Shown: positions 17,216-26,710, counted from the stretch's first letter. The stretch is 64,000 nucleotides of DNA from Streptomyces sp. ML-6 (GCF_030116705.1 NZ_JAOTIK010000001.1:62001-126000), one strand, 5' to 3'. Numbers and translations are program-made. The notes: generated by a model not told the origin, from the sequence alone.

Positions 17216-17429
17216 CGGTGCGGGCCCAGAGCAGTCGGCTCGCCGGGACGGGCACATGCAGGAGCGGGCAGCAGCGCACGGCGTATGGGTTGTGTTGTCG
17301 ACCGCGGCGGGATCGAGCGGCGAGTACCGGGAGACCTCCGGCGGCTCCGGGGTGTGGGCGCCCGACGGCACACTGGTAGCCCAGGCCGGCCCCGAGGCCG
17401 GTGCCGTGGTCACCGAGACCCTCAACTGA
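17216..17429 (+). pseudogene. Carbon-nitrogen hydrolase, 3' remnant cut by the IS
   Basis: From the IS right end an open frame gives SARRDGHMQERAAAHGVWVV then LSTAAGSSG, GGSGVWAPDGTLVAQAGPEA and a stop at 17429. This is the C-terminal third of nitrilase-superfamily hydrolases (RA..HG..VVLAN.AG....GGS.VWAPDG). The catalytic Glu-Lys-Cys region is absent. The missing 5' part is not found left of the IS, where the MITE lies, so insertion was accompanied or followed by deletion. Confidence 0.7.
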
Positions 17430-17571
17430 CGGTTCGTGGCCGCCCTTCGAGTGTGGGAGGCCATCCGCGGGATCCGGTGTCCCATTTGGAGCGGACCTGG
17501 ACTCCGGAAGGAGCGAAGCTCCTGGTAGATGGGTTGTCGACCAAGATCAACCTGTCTGCCCGGAGCTTCAC

Positions 17572-18336
17572 GTGCTTGTCTGCCCAGTTGGCGTCGATCT
17601 GTCCACCTCACACCTGCGGTTCCTGACGGAGCGGCTGGCGGCCAGGCGGCGCGAGCACGGGACACGATGGAGGCGCCTGACACCGGACCGGCAGGCCCTG
17701 CTCGTGTTGACACACCTGCGGTGCGGCCACACCTACGCGCAGCTCGCGACCGGTTTCCGGATCGGGATCGCGACCGTCTACCGGTACGTCGCCGAGGCCG
17801 TGGCGCTCCTGGCGGCGCTCGCTCCCGGCATCGAAGCGGCGGTGAAGGCGGCGGCGCGCAAGGCATTCGTGATCCTGGACGGCACGCTCCTGCCGATCGA
17901 CCGGACCGCCGCCGACCGCCCGTTCCATTCCGGGAAACACAAGAAGCACGGTATGAACGTCCAGGTCATCACCGACCCGTTTGGGAACCTGCTGTGGGCC
18001 TCGTCCGCACTGCCCGGCGCGGTACACGACATCCGCGCGGCCCGCACCCACGGCATCATCGACGCCCTGATCGCAGCCGGCGTCCGCTGCTGGGCCGACA
18101 AGGGCTACCAGGGCGCCGGCGGCACCGTGCGGCTTCCATATCGCGGCTGATGGGAGAAGCTGTCCGCAGGTCAGCGGGCCGTCAACGTCTCCCACGCGAA
18201 GATCCGCGCGCTGGGCGAGCGGGCCATGGCTACCTTGAAGACCTGGCGCCTCCGGCGCAAACTGCGATGCTCCACCACCCGTATCACCGCTATCGTCCAG
18301 GCCGTCCTCACCCTCCACCTGAACTGCTCAAAATGA
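17572..18336 (+). pseudogene. IS5-type DDE transposase with an in-frame stop
   Basis: From the GTG at 17572: LSTSHLRFLTERLAARRREH, a helix-turn-helix (CGHTYAQLATGFRIGIATVY RY), first Asp in FVILDGTLLPIDR, second in CWADKGYQGAG, and Glu in KIRALGERAMATLKTWRL. The frame is continuous to 18336 except for a TGA at 18148-18150, where relatives read PYRGRW. A CGA-to-TGA change would explain it. Without the C-terminal 62 residues the catalytic Glu is lost, so the copy should be dead unless read through. Terminal repeats were not identified. Confidence 0.75.
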
Positions 18337-18472
18337 GGTTGGAAAGGGCTCACTGCTACTTCACGTGAACGAAGCCACACCTCAGCCCCCTGTGCCCCCG
18401 AACCAGTGCTCTGGCCCGGGGGTACAGTCGTGTCTCCCCCGCCAGGAGATCCCGCTCCGGGAGCCTGTGCCC

Positions 18473-18745
18473 ATGACTGAAATCTTTGAGCACGCCCCGC
18501 AGGTCTGGAATGCCGCGCAGCTTCGGGAAGCTTTGAAGGGCCTTCCCGACGACGCGCCCATCCATATCGGTGTCGCGGAAGATCCCGGTGATTTCAGCGG
18601 ATACCGCGGGGGTGTTCTCGTGGACGCTCACCGGGTCGAGAACTGGTGGCCGGCCACCGCCACCGAACCGGAGCGCACCGAGACCGAGAAAGGGCTGACG
18701 TTGTTCGTCGACTGGGAGCCGGGTGCGTACGACCGCCTCGAGTGA
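18473..18745 (+). CDS. Small conserved Streptomyces protein (DUF6225-like)
   Basis: A 90-residue acidic protein: MTEIFEHAPQVWNAAQLREA, LKGLPDDAPIHIGVAEDPGD, then FVDWEPGAYD near the end. It resembles small Streptomyces proteins annotated DUF6225; function unknown. The pattern (A.LR.AL..LPDD.PI.IGVA) is shared with proteins often found near restriction or mobile loci. The ATG at 18473 has GGGAG about 9 nt upstream and a TACAGT box at 18423-18428. It is an intact gene within the decayed island. Confidence 0.55.
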   Translation: MTEIFEHAPQVWNAAQLREALKGLPDDAPIHIGVAEDPGDFSGYRGGVLVDAHRVENWWPATATEPERTETEKGLTLFVDWEPGAYDRLE

Positions 18746-18823
18746 GCGAGACGTATTCCTGATCAGGTATGCGTGGTCTGCGTCGGGCGTTACGCCGTGC
18801 CCGGGTTTGTGCCAGGCAGATCT

Positions 18824-19115
18824 TCAGAACGGGGGGTCTTCGCTCCAAGCGGTGGTGGAGGGCTGTGGCGGACGAGGCTTGTCCTGTTGAAGGGCGGTCA
18901 CGGCTTCTTCGATGCGGCCGAGGTCGATGAGGTACCCGGCCAGGTCGTGGCTGTTTGCGGGGCGTGGGGGCGCAGGACGGCTATGGCCTCCTCGGTGCGT
19001 CCGGCGTCGGCGAGCAACTCGGCGATGTGCGGTGCTGCGTACCAGGTGGCGCCCTCGGGATGGGCTTGAGCATGCTCCAGCGCTTCATTGACTCGGTCGC
19101 AGGCGGCCCAGCCGT
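18824..19115 (-). pseudogene. Tetratricopeptide-repeat protein remnant
   Basis: The minus strand encodes NEALEHAQAHPEGATWYAAP HIAELLADAGRTEEAIAVLR and then, after a one-base shift near 18955, NSHDLAGYLIDLGRIEEAVT and a tail ending TTAWSEDPPF at 18824. The repeated LA..L.DAGR.EEAI pattern is TPR-like, as in Streptomyces helical-repeat proteins. The 5' end is lost where a recombinase remnant on the other strand begins. Confidence 0.55.
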
Positions 19116-19117
19116 CC

Positions 19118-19363
19118 TGCCCGGATCACCTGTCCGCGCTCCTGAACGAGATCGGGGTCCCTGCCCCCGCAGCCCGTGGCGCGGCCATTCGCCAGCAGCT
19201 GCTCGAACTGCCGGCCCCTGTCGTCGCGGACGCTCTCGGCTACCACGACAAGACCACCACCCGGTTCCGCGACGAGACTGGCGGGACATGGAGCCGATAC
19301 GCTCCCGGTGCCCACACGCGGTCACCAGCAGGCTGGACTCCACAGAGAGTGGATGACCGCTGA
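19118..19363 (+). pseudogene. Tyrosine recombinase, C-terminal remnant
   Basis: The frame reads CPDHLSALLNEIGVPAPAAR, RQQLLELPAPVVADALGYHD, then GGTWSRYAPGAHTRSP. LPAPVVADALGY...T...AGGTWxxYAPGDH is the C-terminal block of site-specific integrase-like proteins of actinobacterial transposons. The catalytic core is gone and there is no start codon of its own. It overlaps the TPR remnant, marking a recombination joint. Confidence 0.5.
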
Positions 19364-19503
19364 TCCACAGACTCACCAGGAACCGACACCACGAGATTTG
19401 GACCAGAACCCTCTTCACGATCCAGGATCCCGGGTCCACCAACGGCATCGTGCTGGACGGGCAGCAGGCCGCCCGCAGTACGCTCCCCGAGCACGGAGAA
19501 TGA
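19360..19503 (+). pseudogene. FHA-domain fragment
   Basis: A short frame reads LIHRLTRNRHHEIWTRTLFT then IQDPGSTNGIVLDG. DPGSTNGIxLDG matches the loop of FHA domains (DLGSTNGTxVNG) that bind phosphothreonine. Nothing else of the domain is present and no start is visible. Read as a gene fragment at the edge of the island. Confidence 0.4.
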
Positions 19504-19529
19504 GCCCTGCGTCCCCAACGGGTTTCCTG

Positions 19530-19581
19530 AGCGGGACCGCGTCGGTCGGGCCGGGCCCGGCCCGACCGACGCGGTCCCGCT
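19530..19581. terminator. Perfect 52-nt palindrome after the hydrolase gene
   Basis: Arms of 26 bp (AGCGGGACCGCGTCGGTCGG at the left edge) pair without a single mismatch and without a spacer about the centre 19555/19556. It lies 25 nt beyond the stop of the alpha/beta hydrolase at 19606 and should fold into a very stable hairpin. Confidence 0.8.
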
Positions 19582-19605
19582 CCTGTCGTTGCGGAGGCCA
19601 GGCGG

Positions 19606-20319
19606 TCAACTCGTCGCCCGTACCACGTCCCTGATCAGGTCGGCGACCCGGGTGGGCTCGGACAGGACGACGGCGTGGGAGGCGTCCGGGAGTTCGACGA
19701 CGACGGCTCCGGCCCGTGCGGCGCCGAAGCGCTGGATCTCGGGGCTGATCGTGCGGTCCGCCCCGGCCACCAGGGCCCAGGACGGTTTCGTCCGCCACGC
19801 CGCAGCGGACGCGGTCTCGGTGAAGGCGGCCGTGGCGAGCGGGCGTTGGGCCGCTGCCAGGACGCCGGCGACGTCCTCGGGCACGTCCGCCGCGAAGAGG
19901 GAGGGAAAGGCCGTCTCCTCGATGGTGAGCTCGACCCCGGAGTCGCCGTCGAGGAGCGGGTACGTCCACTCCTTCAGGCTGCCCGTCAGCGGGGACTCGG
20001 GGAAGGACGCTTGAAGCTGGCCGAGGCTCTCGCCCTCGTGGGGCACGTAGGCGGCCACGTAGACGAGCCCCACGACGTTCTCCGCGGCGCCGGCCACGGT
20101 GATCAGCGCACCGCCGTACGAGTGGCCGACGAGTACGGCCGGGCCGTCGACCTGCGCGAGGACGGAGGTGAGGTAGGCGGCGTCCGACGTCAGGCCGCGC
20201 AGCGGGTTCGACGGAGCGATCACCGGAATACCGCTGCTCCGCAGTTCCGCGATGACGCCTATCCAACCGGTCGCGTCGGCGAAGGCACCGTGCACGAGGA
20301 CGACGGTGGGGTTGGTCAT
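19606..20319 (-). CDS. Alpha/beta hydrolase (HSYGG type)
   Basis: A 237-residue single-domain hydrolase. TNPTVVLVHGAFADATGWIG gives the oxyanion HGxF, VLVGHSYGGALITVAG the nucleophile Ser, LVAGADRTI the acid and ELPDASHAVVLSEP the His. It belongs to the salicylate/methyl-ester-esterase-like group common in Streptomyces. The ATG at 20319 is preferred to 20415 since the family starts just before VVLVHGAF. It is a paralogue of the gene at 35521. It lies downstream of, and is perhaps controlled by, the AraC gene at 20490. Confidence 0.88.
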   Translation of the reverse strand: MTNPTVVLVHGAFADATGWIGVIAELRSSGIPVIAPSNPLRGLTSDAAYLTSVLAQVDGPAVLVGHSYGGALITVAGAAENVVGLVYVAAYVPHEGESLGQLQASFPESPLTGSLKEWTYPLLDGDSGVELTIEETAFPSLFAADVPEDVAGVLAAAQRPLATAAFTETASAAAWRTKPSWALVAGADRTISPEIQRFGAARAGAVVVELPDASHAVVLSEPTRVADLIRDVVRATS

Positions 20320-20489
20320 GCGAGTTCTCTTCTCGGTGTCGGGCCACGTGTGGGGCGTCTTCACGACGGTCAGGGCGCGGCCCGGAGTTCGGCGAGAGGT
20401 CCGTGCGACCGTCACTCACGGTAGAGCTGCGGGAGCGGCGCCTCTTGTACGTGCGCGCATCCGCACTGTCATGACGGCGCACACGCGTC

Positions 20490-21398
20490 TCAGAGCCTGC
20501 GCTCGTCCTGGGCGTCGGCGGTCATCGGCGCGAAGGCCGAGGTCGCCAGGGCCTGCCATTCGCTGGGGCTCATGCCATAGGCCCCGCGGAACGTGCGGCT
20601 GAAATGCGACGGGCTGCTGAAGCCCCAGCGGTGTGCCACCGCCGCCATGGTGATTCTCCGGTTGGAGCGGCCCAGTTCGAGCCGGCAGAACTCGAGCCTG
20701 CGCTGCCGCACCCATTGGCTCACCGTGCTGCCGTCGTTCTGGAAGAGCTTCTGCAGGTACCGGACGGAGATGTGGTGGGCGCGTGCGATCGACTCCGGCG
20801 ACAGGTCCGGGTCCATCAGATGTTCTTCGATGTAGGCGTGGATCCGGGCCAGTGTCTCGTTGCCGACCCCGGACGCGTCGTCGGCCGCGTCCGTCATCTC
20901 CGCTTCGAGGAGCTCCATGACCAGGACGGAGAGGAGATGTACGGCCGTCCTGGCACGCCGGTCCCCGACCGTGGACCGGCGGAACTCCGCCTTGGCGGCG
21001 AGCGCGGTCAGGAAGTCGGAGGCCAGTGCCCCGATCCCCTCCCCGCCACGTACGGGGACCCCGAGCACCTGGTTCAGTTCCGACTCCGTGACGCCCAGAT
21101 AGCAGCGGGGCACCCGGAAGAAGATCATCTGGCAGTCCTCGCCGAACCGCAGCAGGTGCCGTCGGGCCGGGTCGCAGAAGACCAGGTCGTTCGGCTCCAG
21201 CAGGGTCTTGGCGCGCTCGTGGACGACGGTGACGGGCCCACGGACGTGGACGCCGAGGTAGACGTGGTTCCGGTCACTCGTGTCCGGCATCTCGGACAGC
21301 ATCTGGACCAGCCACCCCGAGCGGGAGGAGGGCGAGGCCGGGTCGGACGCTTGCCGGGGCACCCGTTCGGGCGCACGGGACATCAGTGTGAGGGGCAT
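20490..21398 (-). CDS. AraC family transcriptional regulator
   Basis: A 302-residue regulator. The N-terminal part is a cupin-like AraC-binding domain of the type seen in Streptomyces FeaR-like proteins (VVHERAKTLLEPNDLVFCDP). The C-terminal 100 residues hold two HTHs: LSPESIARAHHISVRYLQKL F and MAAVAHRWGFSSPSHFSRTF, followed by GMSPSEWQ. The ATG at 21398 has AGGA 6 nt upstream. It lies between two hydrolase genes on the same strand, either of which may be its target. Confidence 0.9.
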   Translation of the reverse strand: MPLTLMSRAPERVPRQASDPASPSSRSGWLVQMLSEMPDTSDRNHVYLGVHVRGPVTVVHERAKTLLEPNDLVFCDPARRHLLRFGEDCQMIFFRVPRCYLGVTESELNQVLGVPVRGGEGIGALASDFLTALAAKAEFRRSTVGDRRARTAVHLLSVLVMELLEAEMTDAADDASGVGNETLARIHAYIEEHLMDPDLSPESIARAHHISVRYLQKLFQNDGSTVSQWVRQRRLEFCRLELGRSNRRITMAAVAHRWGFSSPSHFSRTFRGAYGMSPSEWQALATSAFAPMTADAQDERRL

Positions 21399-21439
21399 GG
21401 TGGTTCCTAGCCGTAGGTTCGTGCAGGCGGAGGGCGGAT

Positions 21440-22291
21440 TCACGCCTCGTTCGCGGGCTTCTCGGCCAGGAACTTCTCCACCACGGCGTTGAAGGCCGGT
21501 GGGTTCTCCAGGAAGGGGAAGTGCGAGCTCGCCACGTCGGGGGCGAAGACGTGCAGGCGTGCGCCGGGAATTCGCTCGGCGATGAAGCGCTGCGAATCGG
21601 GGTGCACATGGCTCCCCTCACAGCCGATCACCAGGGTCGGCACATCGATCCGGGGAAGCACGTCCCGCCAATCCTGAGCGCAGTGGTCGAACAGCAGTGG
21701 CACGCCCGCGTAGGCGGGTGTCGACCTGATCTCCTCGGCGACGAAGGCCAGCACCTCGGGGTCGGGCTCGCCTGAGAACATGCCGCGCACGAAGTCGGCG
21801 CGGACCGTGTCGCCCTCTGGCCCCGCGAGGGCCACGCCCAGGTACAACAGCCCCGACACATCGAAGATGGCGCCGGAGTCCCGCTGTTCCCGCTCGGTCA
21901 TCCAGGGCACGGCGGCGACCGCCGCGGGCTGGTCGACGGCGACGAAGCGCCGGATCCGCCCGGTCCCGTACTGGTCGATGAAGCTCCACCACACCGAGAC
22001 GCCCATGGACCAGCCCAGTGCGTCGAAACGGTCGAGACCGAGATGGTCGACGAGCTCGAGCACGTCGCGGGAGAGCCGAGCGATGCGGTAGCCGTGATGC
22101 GGTTTGGCGGACTTCCCATGGCCGCGGAGGTCGACGGTGACGACGCGACGAGCGGGCGCCAACCCCTCGATCTGGTGGCGGAACACCGCCTGCGTCTGTC
22201 CCCAGCCGTGCAGCATCACCAGCGGGACGCCCTCGCCGCCGGTGTCCTGGTACGCGAGCTGTGCGCCGTCCGTCGTGATCAGTTCTTTCAT
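21440..22291 (-). CDS. Alpha/beta hydrolase (GWSMG type)
   Basis: A 283-residue hydrolase with LVMLHGWGQTQAVFRHQIEG, DLRGHGKSAKPHHGY and the nucleophile elbow ALGWSMGV. Acid and His lie in VIGCEGSHVHPDS and SSHFPFLENPPAFN. The fold matches haloperoxidase/esterase-like enzymes; a homoserine O-acetyltransferase role is unlikely at this size. The ATG at 22291 has GGGAGAGG just upstream. The gene is 42 bp upstream of the AraC gene on the same strand. Confidence 0.88.
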   Translation of the reverse strand: MKELITTDGAQLAYQDTGGEGVPLVMLHGWGQTQAVFRHQIEGLAPARRVVTVDLRGHGKSAKPHHGYRIARLSRDVLELVDHLGLDRFDALGWSMGVSVWWSFIDQYGTGRIRRFVAVDQPAAVAAVPWMTEREQRDSGAIFDVSGLLYLGVALAGPEGDTVRADFVRGMFSGEPDPEVLAFVAEEIRSTPAYAGVPLLFDHCAQDWRDVLPRIDVPTLVIGCEGSHVHPDSQRFIAERIPGARLHVFAPDVASSHFPFLENPPAFNAVVEKFLAEKPANEA

Positions 22292-22340
22292 GACCTCTCC
22301 CCTGGTCAGAGGCGGTACATCGTCCCGCCCGTCCCAGACA

Positions 22341-23675
22341 TCATCGAATGGGGCCCGCCGCCCGCACCACCGCGAGCTGTAGGAATCGGGCCGTGGATCC
22401 TCCTCGCTTTGTCGAAGCGAGTCCGGGGTCACAGGGTCCCGTCTCCGCCGGATCGAGGAGTTCCTCGACCCTGAGGCCGAGGTGCAGGGTGAGCCGGTGG
22501 GCGCCGTCGTCAAGGTCGAGTCCGGTCATCTCCTGGATCTGGCGCAGGCGGTAGTAGAGCGAGGTGCGGTGGATTCCCAGCGTGTCTGCGGTCCTGGGAA
22601 TCGATCCCCCGTGTTCGAGGAAGCACCGCAGGGTGTCCCGCAGGCGGTCGCCGCCATGAGCCTCGCTCAGGGTACGGAGCGGCTTCGGGACCAGCGACGC
22701 GTTCAGGGCGTGCTCGGGGAGCTGGAGCAGCACGGCGAGTTCCCCGAGCAGTTCCCAGTCACCGGTGCTCTTCAGGGTGGGCAGTCGGCGTGCCGCGCGT
22801 GCCGCCACGAGCGCCTGCTCGTGTGATGTCCAGGCGTCGTCCAGGCTGGGGTGCCGGCCACCGACGCCGATCACCGGGTCCGCCGACGGGTCCAGGAAGG
22901 TGCGGAGTTCGTCGAGGATGCGGGCGGACTGGGCGGCGATCTCGTCCGGCCCGGGCGGCCGGTCGCGGAGCTGGAGCAGCATGGCCCGCTCTTTGCCGAT
23001 CGCGATGAGGCCCTGGGCGGAACGCGTCTGCCGGTACCCCTCCAATGCCGCCCACAGCGCTGCCTCGGACTGCCGTACGAGCTCCGTCCCGCAGCTCAGC
23101 TGGACGACGGTGACCAGGACGTGCTCCGCCGCCCCGAGCAGGCCGAGCTCCTTGCCGTGCCGACGCGCGGTGGTGCGTGCGGCGACGTCGACGCCGACGA
23201 GTGCGAGGGCCAGGTCCCGCTCGTCGGTCTTCCGGGTGTCGGCGGCGATGTGCTCTCCGTACATCTGGGCCGACATGGCGTCCGCGGCCCTGGCGATGGC
23301 AGCGGTCTCCTTCTTCCCCAGCGTCTTCTCGGGCACGACCACCACGAGCAGCCCGAGGAGATGTCCGCGCTCACGCAGCGGTACGACGTAACGGGGCAGC
23401 AGTCCGAGATCGTCACGGCCGTCGATGAACCCGGGCCTGGACCACTGGGTCACGCCCTGGGCGAGGACGTAGCGAATGGTCGCGTTGTCGGCGCGGCCCT
23501 GCAGCAGGGTGCCGATGCGCACCGGGTCCTCGTCGCCGAAGTGGCGGCTCGTGCAGACCATGCGGACCAGTGGGTCGTCGACGGCGACGGACCGGCCGAG
23601 CCGCTCCGCGAGCTCGTCGACGAGCGCCTGGAGCTCGGCGCTGCCGGGGCGAGCTCGCTGGATCCTTGCGGTCAT
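22341..23675 (-). CDS. PucR/CdaR family transcriptional regulator
   Basis: A 444-residue regulator. The N-terminal half contains a GAF-like sensory region (LGRSVAVDDPLVRMVCTSRH, YVVPLRERGHLLGLLVVVVP). A GGDEF-related stretch follows, and the C-terminal PucR HTH reads DTLRCFLEHGGSIPRTADTL GIHRTSLYYRLRQIQ. Relatives sense purine, sugar-acid or amino-acid metabolites. Its start is the ATG at 23675. It is 49 bp upstream of the hydrolase at 21440, so it may act on that gene. Confidence 0.9.
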   Translation of the reverse strand: MTARIQRARPGSAELQALVDELAERLGRSVAVDDPLVRMVCTSRHFGDEDPVRIGTLLQGRADNATIRYVLAQGVTQWSRPGFIDGRDDLGLLPRYVVPLRERGHLLGLLVVVVPEKTLGKKETAAIARAADAMSAQMYGEHIAADTRKTDERDLALALVGVDVAARTTARRHGKELGLLGAAEHVLVTVVQLSCGTELVRQSEAALWAALEGYRQTRSAQGLIAIGKERAMLLQLRDRPPGPDEIAAQSARILDELRTFLDPSADPVIGVGGRHPSLDDAWTSHEQALVAARAARRLPTLKSTGDWELLGELAVLLQLPEHALNASLVPKPLRTLSEAHGGDRLRDTLRCFLEHGGSIPRTADTLGIHRTSLYYRLRQIQEMTGLDLDDGAHRLTLHLGLRVEELLDPAETGPCDPGLASTKRGGSTARFLQLAVVRAAGPIR

Positions 23676-23812
23676 GCGCTGTTCCTCTCTGGATCAACTG
23701 TTCCCCGCGGACGTCTTCATTCCGCGGCTTTTGATCATTCTGAGGAAGCGACGACGTCGGCACATCGCATGAATCGTCCATTGCCATGACGCCCACGTGG
23801 GATACGAAGCGA

Positions 23813-26650
23813 CTACTCTCCGCTGTCGCGATGCTTCACCAGCCGGGTCAGCTCCACGCGCGAGGTGACGTCCAGCTTGGTGAAGGCCCGGCGCAGGTGC
23901 GAACTCACCGTGTGCGGCGAGAGGGAGAGGTGCTCGGCCACCTGTTGGTTGGTCAGCCCTCGGGCCACGAGCCGTACCACCCGTGTCTCCGCGGCCGTCA
24001 GTTCGGGCCATGCGCCGTCGAGTCCGGCGAGCGAGGGCCGCCGGCGGACACCGGCGGCCCGAAGGCGCCGGCGCACCCGTGCAGCGTCCCGTTCGGCGCC
24101 CGCTCGCGCATAGAGCGCGAGGGCCGTCTCGAAGTACGGCACCGCTTCGGACCTACGGGTGGCCGCCAGCTTGCGTCCGGCGTCCTCCAGTGCCGACGCC
24201 CGGGCCAGCACCCGCGGGCAGTCCTCGTACAACCGGACGGCACGTACCAGCCCGTCGAGGTCGTTGTCGAGGAGCCCCCGGGCGTGCACGGCGGTGGCGG
24301 CGAGGAACGTGAGGTCGGGATTGAGTGCGGCTCGCCGCTCGGCCTGGGCGACCGCCTGCGCGGCCCGTTCGAGCGCGCCCGCCCTCAGCGCCAGACGGAC
24401 GAGCACCGGGGCGTCGGCGGGGTCGATCAGGCCGGCGTACGCGGGCCGGTCCTCGGCGGACGACGTCATCACCGCGTCGAGTTCGGCCATGGCACGGTCG
24501 GGCCGGCCTTCGAAGTCGGCCATCAGTGCCAGCATCCAGGAGCCGAAGTGCCGGACGACGGGCGCGCCGTCGCTCCGCATGCGCCTCGCCTCCGCCGCGT
24601 ACGCGCGTGCGGTCCGCTGGTCGTCGGTGTGGAGGGCGACGCGCATCATCACGTACCTGAGCGTGACGTCGGCGAGGTTGCCCGGACCGAGATCGTCGGC
24701 CGTGGGGGACGCGGCTTCGGCGTCGGCCCGGGCGTCCGTCAGCCGTCCGACTTCCAGAAGGATGCGGGAGCGGGTCATGAGCCACATACGGGTGGCGGCT
24801 GTCCGGCCCTGCTCCCTGGTGATCCGGATGCCCTCCTCCGCGACGGCGAGCGCCTCCGCGGTGCGTCCGGTGGTGTTCGACAGGAGGGCGTGCCACAAGG
24901 CCTCCGGCACCCACAGCGAGGTGCTGACGCCCAGGGCGTCGGCCAGCGCGGCGGACCGCTCGGCCTGCCGGAACGCCTCGGTCAGGTCCATGCGGTGGAA
25001 ACTCACGGCCGAGCGGACCGTCGTCAATGTGGCCTCGGCGGTACGGTCCCCCGCTGCGGCCGCGGTCTCCCACGCCTCCGCGGCGACCTGTTCGGCTGCC
25101 GCGTGCTCGCCCGACATCGACAGGCTGACGGCGAGCATGGCGAGGAGTCGCCCCCTCGCGGTCGCGGAGATCCCTGGCAGTGCCGCCCCGGCGCGGGCCT
25201 GCCGGACCGCCTCGGAGAAGTTGAACGGTACGGCGAGGCGTGCCAGGGCGAGGCGTATGAGCGCCTCGTCCTCGGGTCCGAGACCGCCGGTCGCCAGGGC
25301 GGAGGCTCCCAGTTCACGCGCCTGTGCGGCCCGGCCCGTCTGCCAGAGCAGCGGGATCGTCTCGGCGATGAACCGCGGCCGCTCCGGAGCGTCCGCCATG
25401 GTGAGTTCCAGGGCCTTGAGGCTGCGCTCCGCGGCGGGTCCGGGAGCGGTGGCCGCGAGTTCCGCCGCTTCGGTGCGCAGCCGGTCGGCCTCCGCAACGT
25501 CTCCCGGCGCCGCTCTCCCGGCCTCCGCCGCGTCTGCCGGTGCGTTTCCCGGCGGCAGCCCGGCGGCCTGCCGGCCAAGGGCCTGGCGCAGGGGCAGGGG
25601 GAGGCCGGCTTCCACCGCCTCGCGGATCAGGTCGTGGCGGAACGCGAGGCGATCGCCGCTTTCGGCGAGCAGATCGGCGTCGAGGGATTCCTGCACCGTC
25701 CTGATCATCGCCGCCGGGGACCTGCCGAGCAGTTCGGCGAGTTGTGCGACGGTGACCGGGCCGCCCACGCCGGCCGCCGTCCGCACCAGCTCCCGGGCCT
25801 CGTCCGACAGCTGGTCGAGGCGGCGCACGACGGAGGGAAGCACCCGTGGGGCCGGGGGTCCGGCGGACAGCCTGGCCATGCCGTTCTCGATCGTCACCGC
25901 CTCGTCCTCCCGCAGAGAGCCGAGCAGCTCGACCAGCAGCTGTGGCACCCCCTCGGCGCGGCGTGCGACGCGCAGGACATCCGGGTCGGGAGTGGCGCCC
26001 AGGACGTCCTCGCTGATCTGTGCGGTCGTCCGGTCCCCCAGCGCGCCCAGCGCCAGCTCGTGTGCGCCTGCCTGCCGGATCCTGTCCAGGGTGGTGCGCA
26101 CGCCCGACGGCACGCTGCCGCCGCGCACGGCGACCAGCCAGAGGATGGCGTGCGACGAGAGTCCGGCCGCGAGGGTGTGAAAGGCGAGGAGGGTCAGGTC
26201 GTCGCACCACTGGAGGTCGTCGAGGACGACGAGCAGGGAGCCGTTTCGCACGGTCTCCCGCAAGCGGTCCCCCAGTTCCTGGAGCAGCCAGAACCGCTGG
26301 CCGGGTGTTGTGGCGAGGTCCCGGAGACGGACGACGTCCGACAGCGGCCCTTTGTCGGCGAGCACGCCGTCGAGGAGCGGGCCGAGCGGCACGAACTGTT
26401 CGTCGGGGTCCGCCGCCCCCTCGAAGACCCTCGTCCCGCGCCGCCGCGCGGCTGCTGCGGCCTCCGCCAGGATCCTGGTCCTGCCGATGCCGGCCGGACC
26501 CTCGACGCGGACGATTCCGCCTTCGCCCCGGTCGAGCGCGTCGAGCCGCGCCTCGATGAACGCCAGTTCCGCGTCCCTGCCGCGGAGGGGTGTCCGTACG
26601 CCGTCGAGCTCCTCGGGCACGGTCCTTGTCGTCACTCGGTTCACGCTCAT
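23813..26650 (-). CDS. LAL-type (large LuxR) ATPase regulator, degenerate Walker A
   Basis: A 945-residue regulator. Residues 21-60 hold LRGRDAELAFIEARL and the P-loop GPAGIGRTRIL. The Walker A lysine is arginine (GxGRT, codon AGG). Walker B is LLVVLDDLQWCDD. A long helical-repeat middle follows, and the last 65 residues form a LuxR HTH: ELTAAETRVVRLVARGLTNQ QVAEHLSLSPHTVSSHLRRA F. LAL proteins such as MalT and many pathway regulators respond to small effectors. No Shine-Dalgarno is seen; a tandem TATGAACCA repeat (26663-26680) lies just upstream. It precedes the PucR gene on the same strand. Confidence 0.92.
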   Translation of the reverse strand: MSVNRVTTRTVPEELDGVRTPLRGRDAELAFIEARLDALDRGEGGIVRVEGPAGIGRTRILAEAAAAARRRGTRVFEGAADPDEQFVPLGPLLDGVLADKGPLSDVVRLRDLATTPGQRFWLLQELGDRLRETVRNGSLLVVLDDLQWCDDLTLLAFHTLAAGLSSHAILWLVAVRGGSVPSGVRTTLDRIRQAGAHELALGALGDRTTAQISEDVLGATPDPDVLRVARRAEGVPQLLVELLGSLREDEAVTIENGMARLSAGPPAPRVLPSVVRRLDQLSDEARELVRTAAGVGGPVTVAQLAELLGRSPAAMIRTVQESLDADLLAESGDRLAFRHDLIREAVEAGLPLPLRQALGRQAAGLPPGNAPADAAEAGRAAPGDVAEADRLRTEAAELAATAPGPAAERSLKALELTMADAPERPRFIAETIPLLWQTGRAAQARELGASALATGGLGPEDEALIRLALARLAVPFNFSEAVRQARAGAALPGISATARGRLLAMLAVSLSMSGEHAAAEQVAAEAWETAAAAGDRTAEATLTTVRSAVSFHRMDLTEAFRQAERSAALADALGVSTSLWVPEALWHALLSNTTGRTAEALAVAEEGIRITREQGRTAATRMWLMTRSRILLEVGRLTDARADAEAASPTADDLGPGNLADVTLRYVMMRVALHTDDQRTARAYAAEARRMRSDGAPVVRHFGSWMLALMADFEGRPDRAMAELDAVMTSSAEDRPAYAGLIDPADAPVLVRLALRAGALERAAQAVAQAERRAALNPDLTFLAATAVHARGLLDNDLDGLVRAVRLYEDCPRVLARASALEDAGRKLAATRRSEAVPYFETALALYARAGAERDAARVRRRLRAAGVRRRPSLAGLDGAWPELTAAETRVVRLVARGLTNQQVAEHLSLSPHTVSSHLRRAFTKLDVTSRVELTRLVKHRDSGE

Positions 26651-26710
26651 ACGGCGGAACAGTATGAACCATATGAACCACCCCGCCGTCGCCCGGCCCG
26701 GAGGCCCGTC

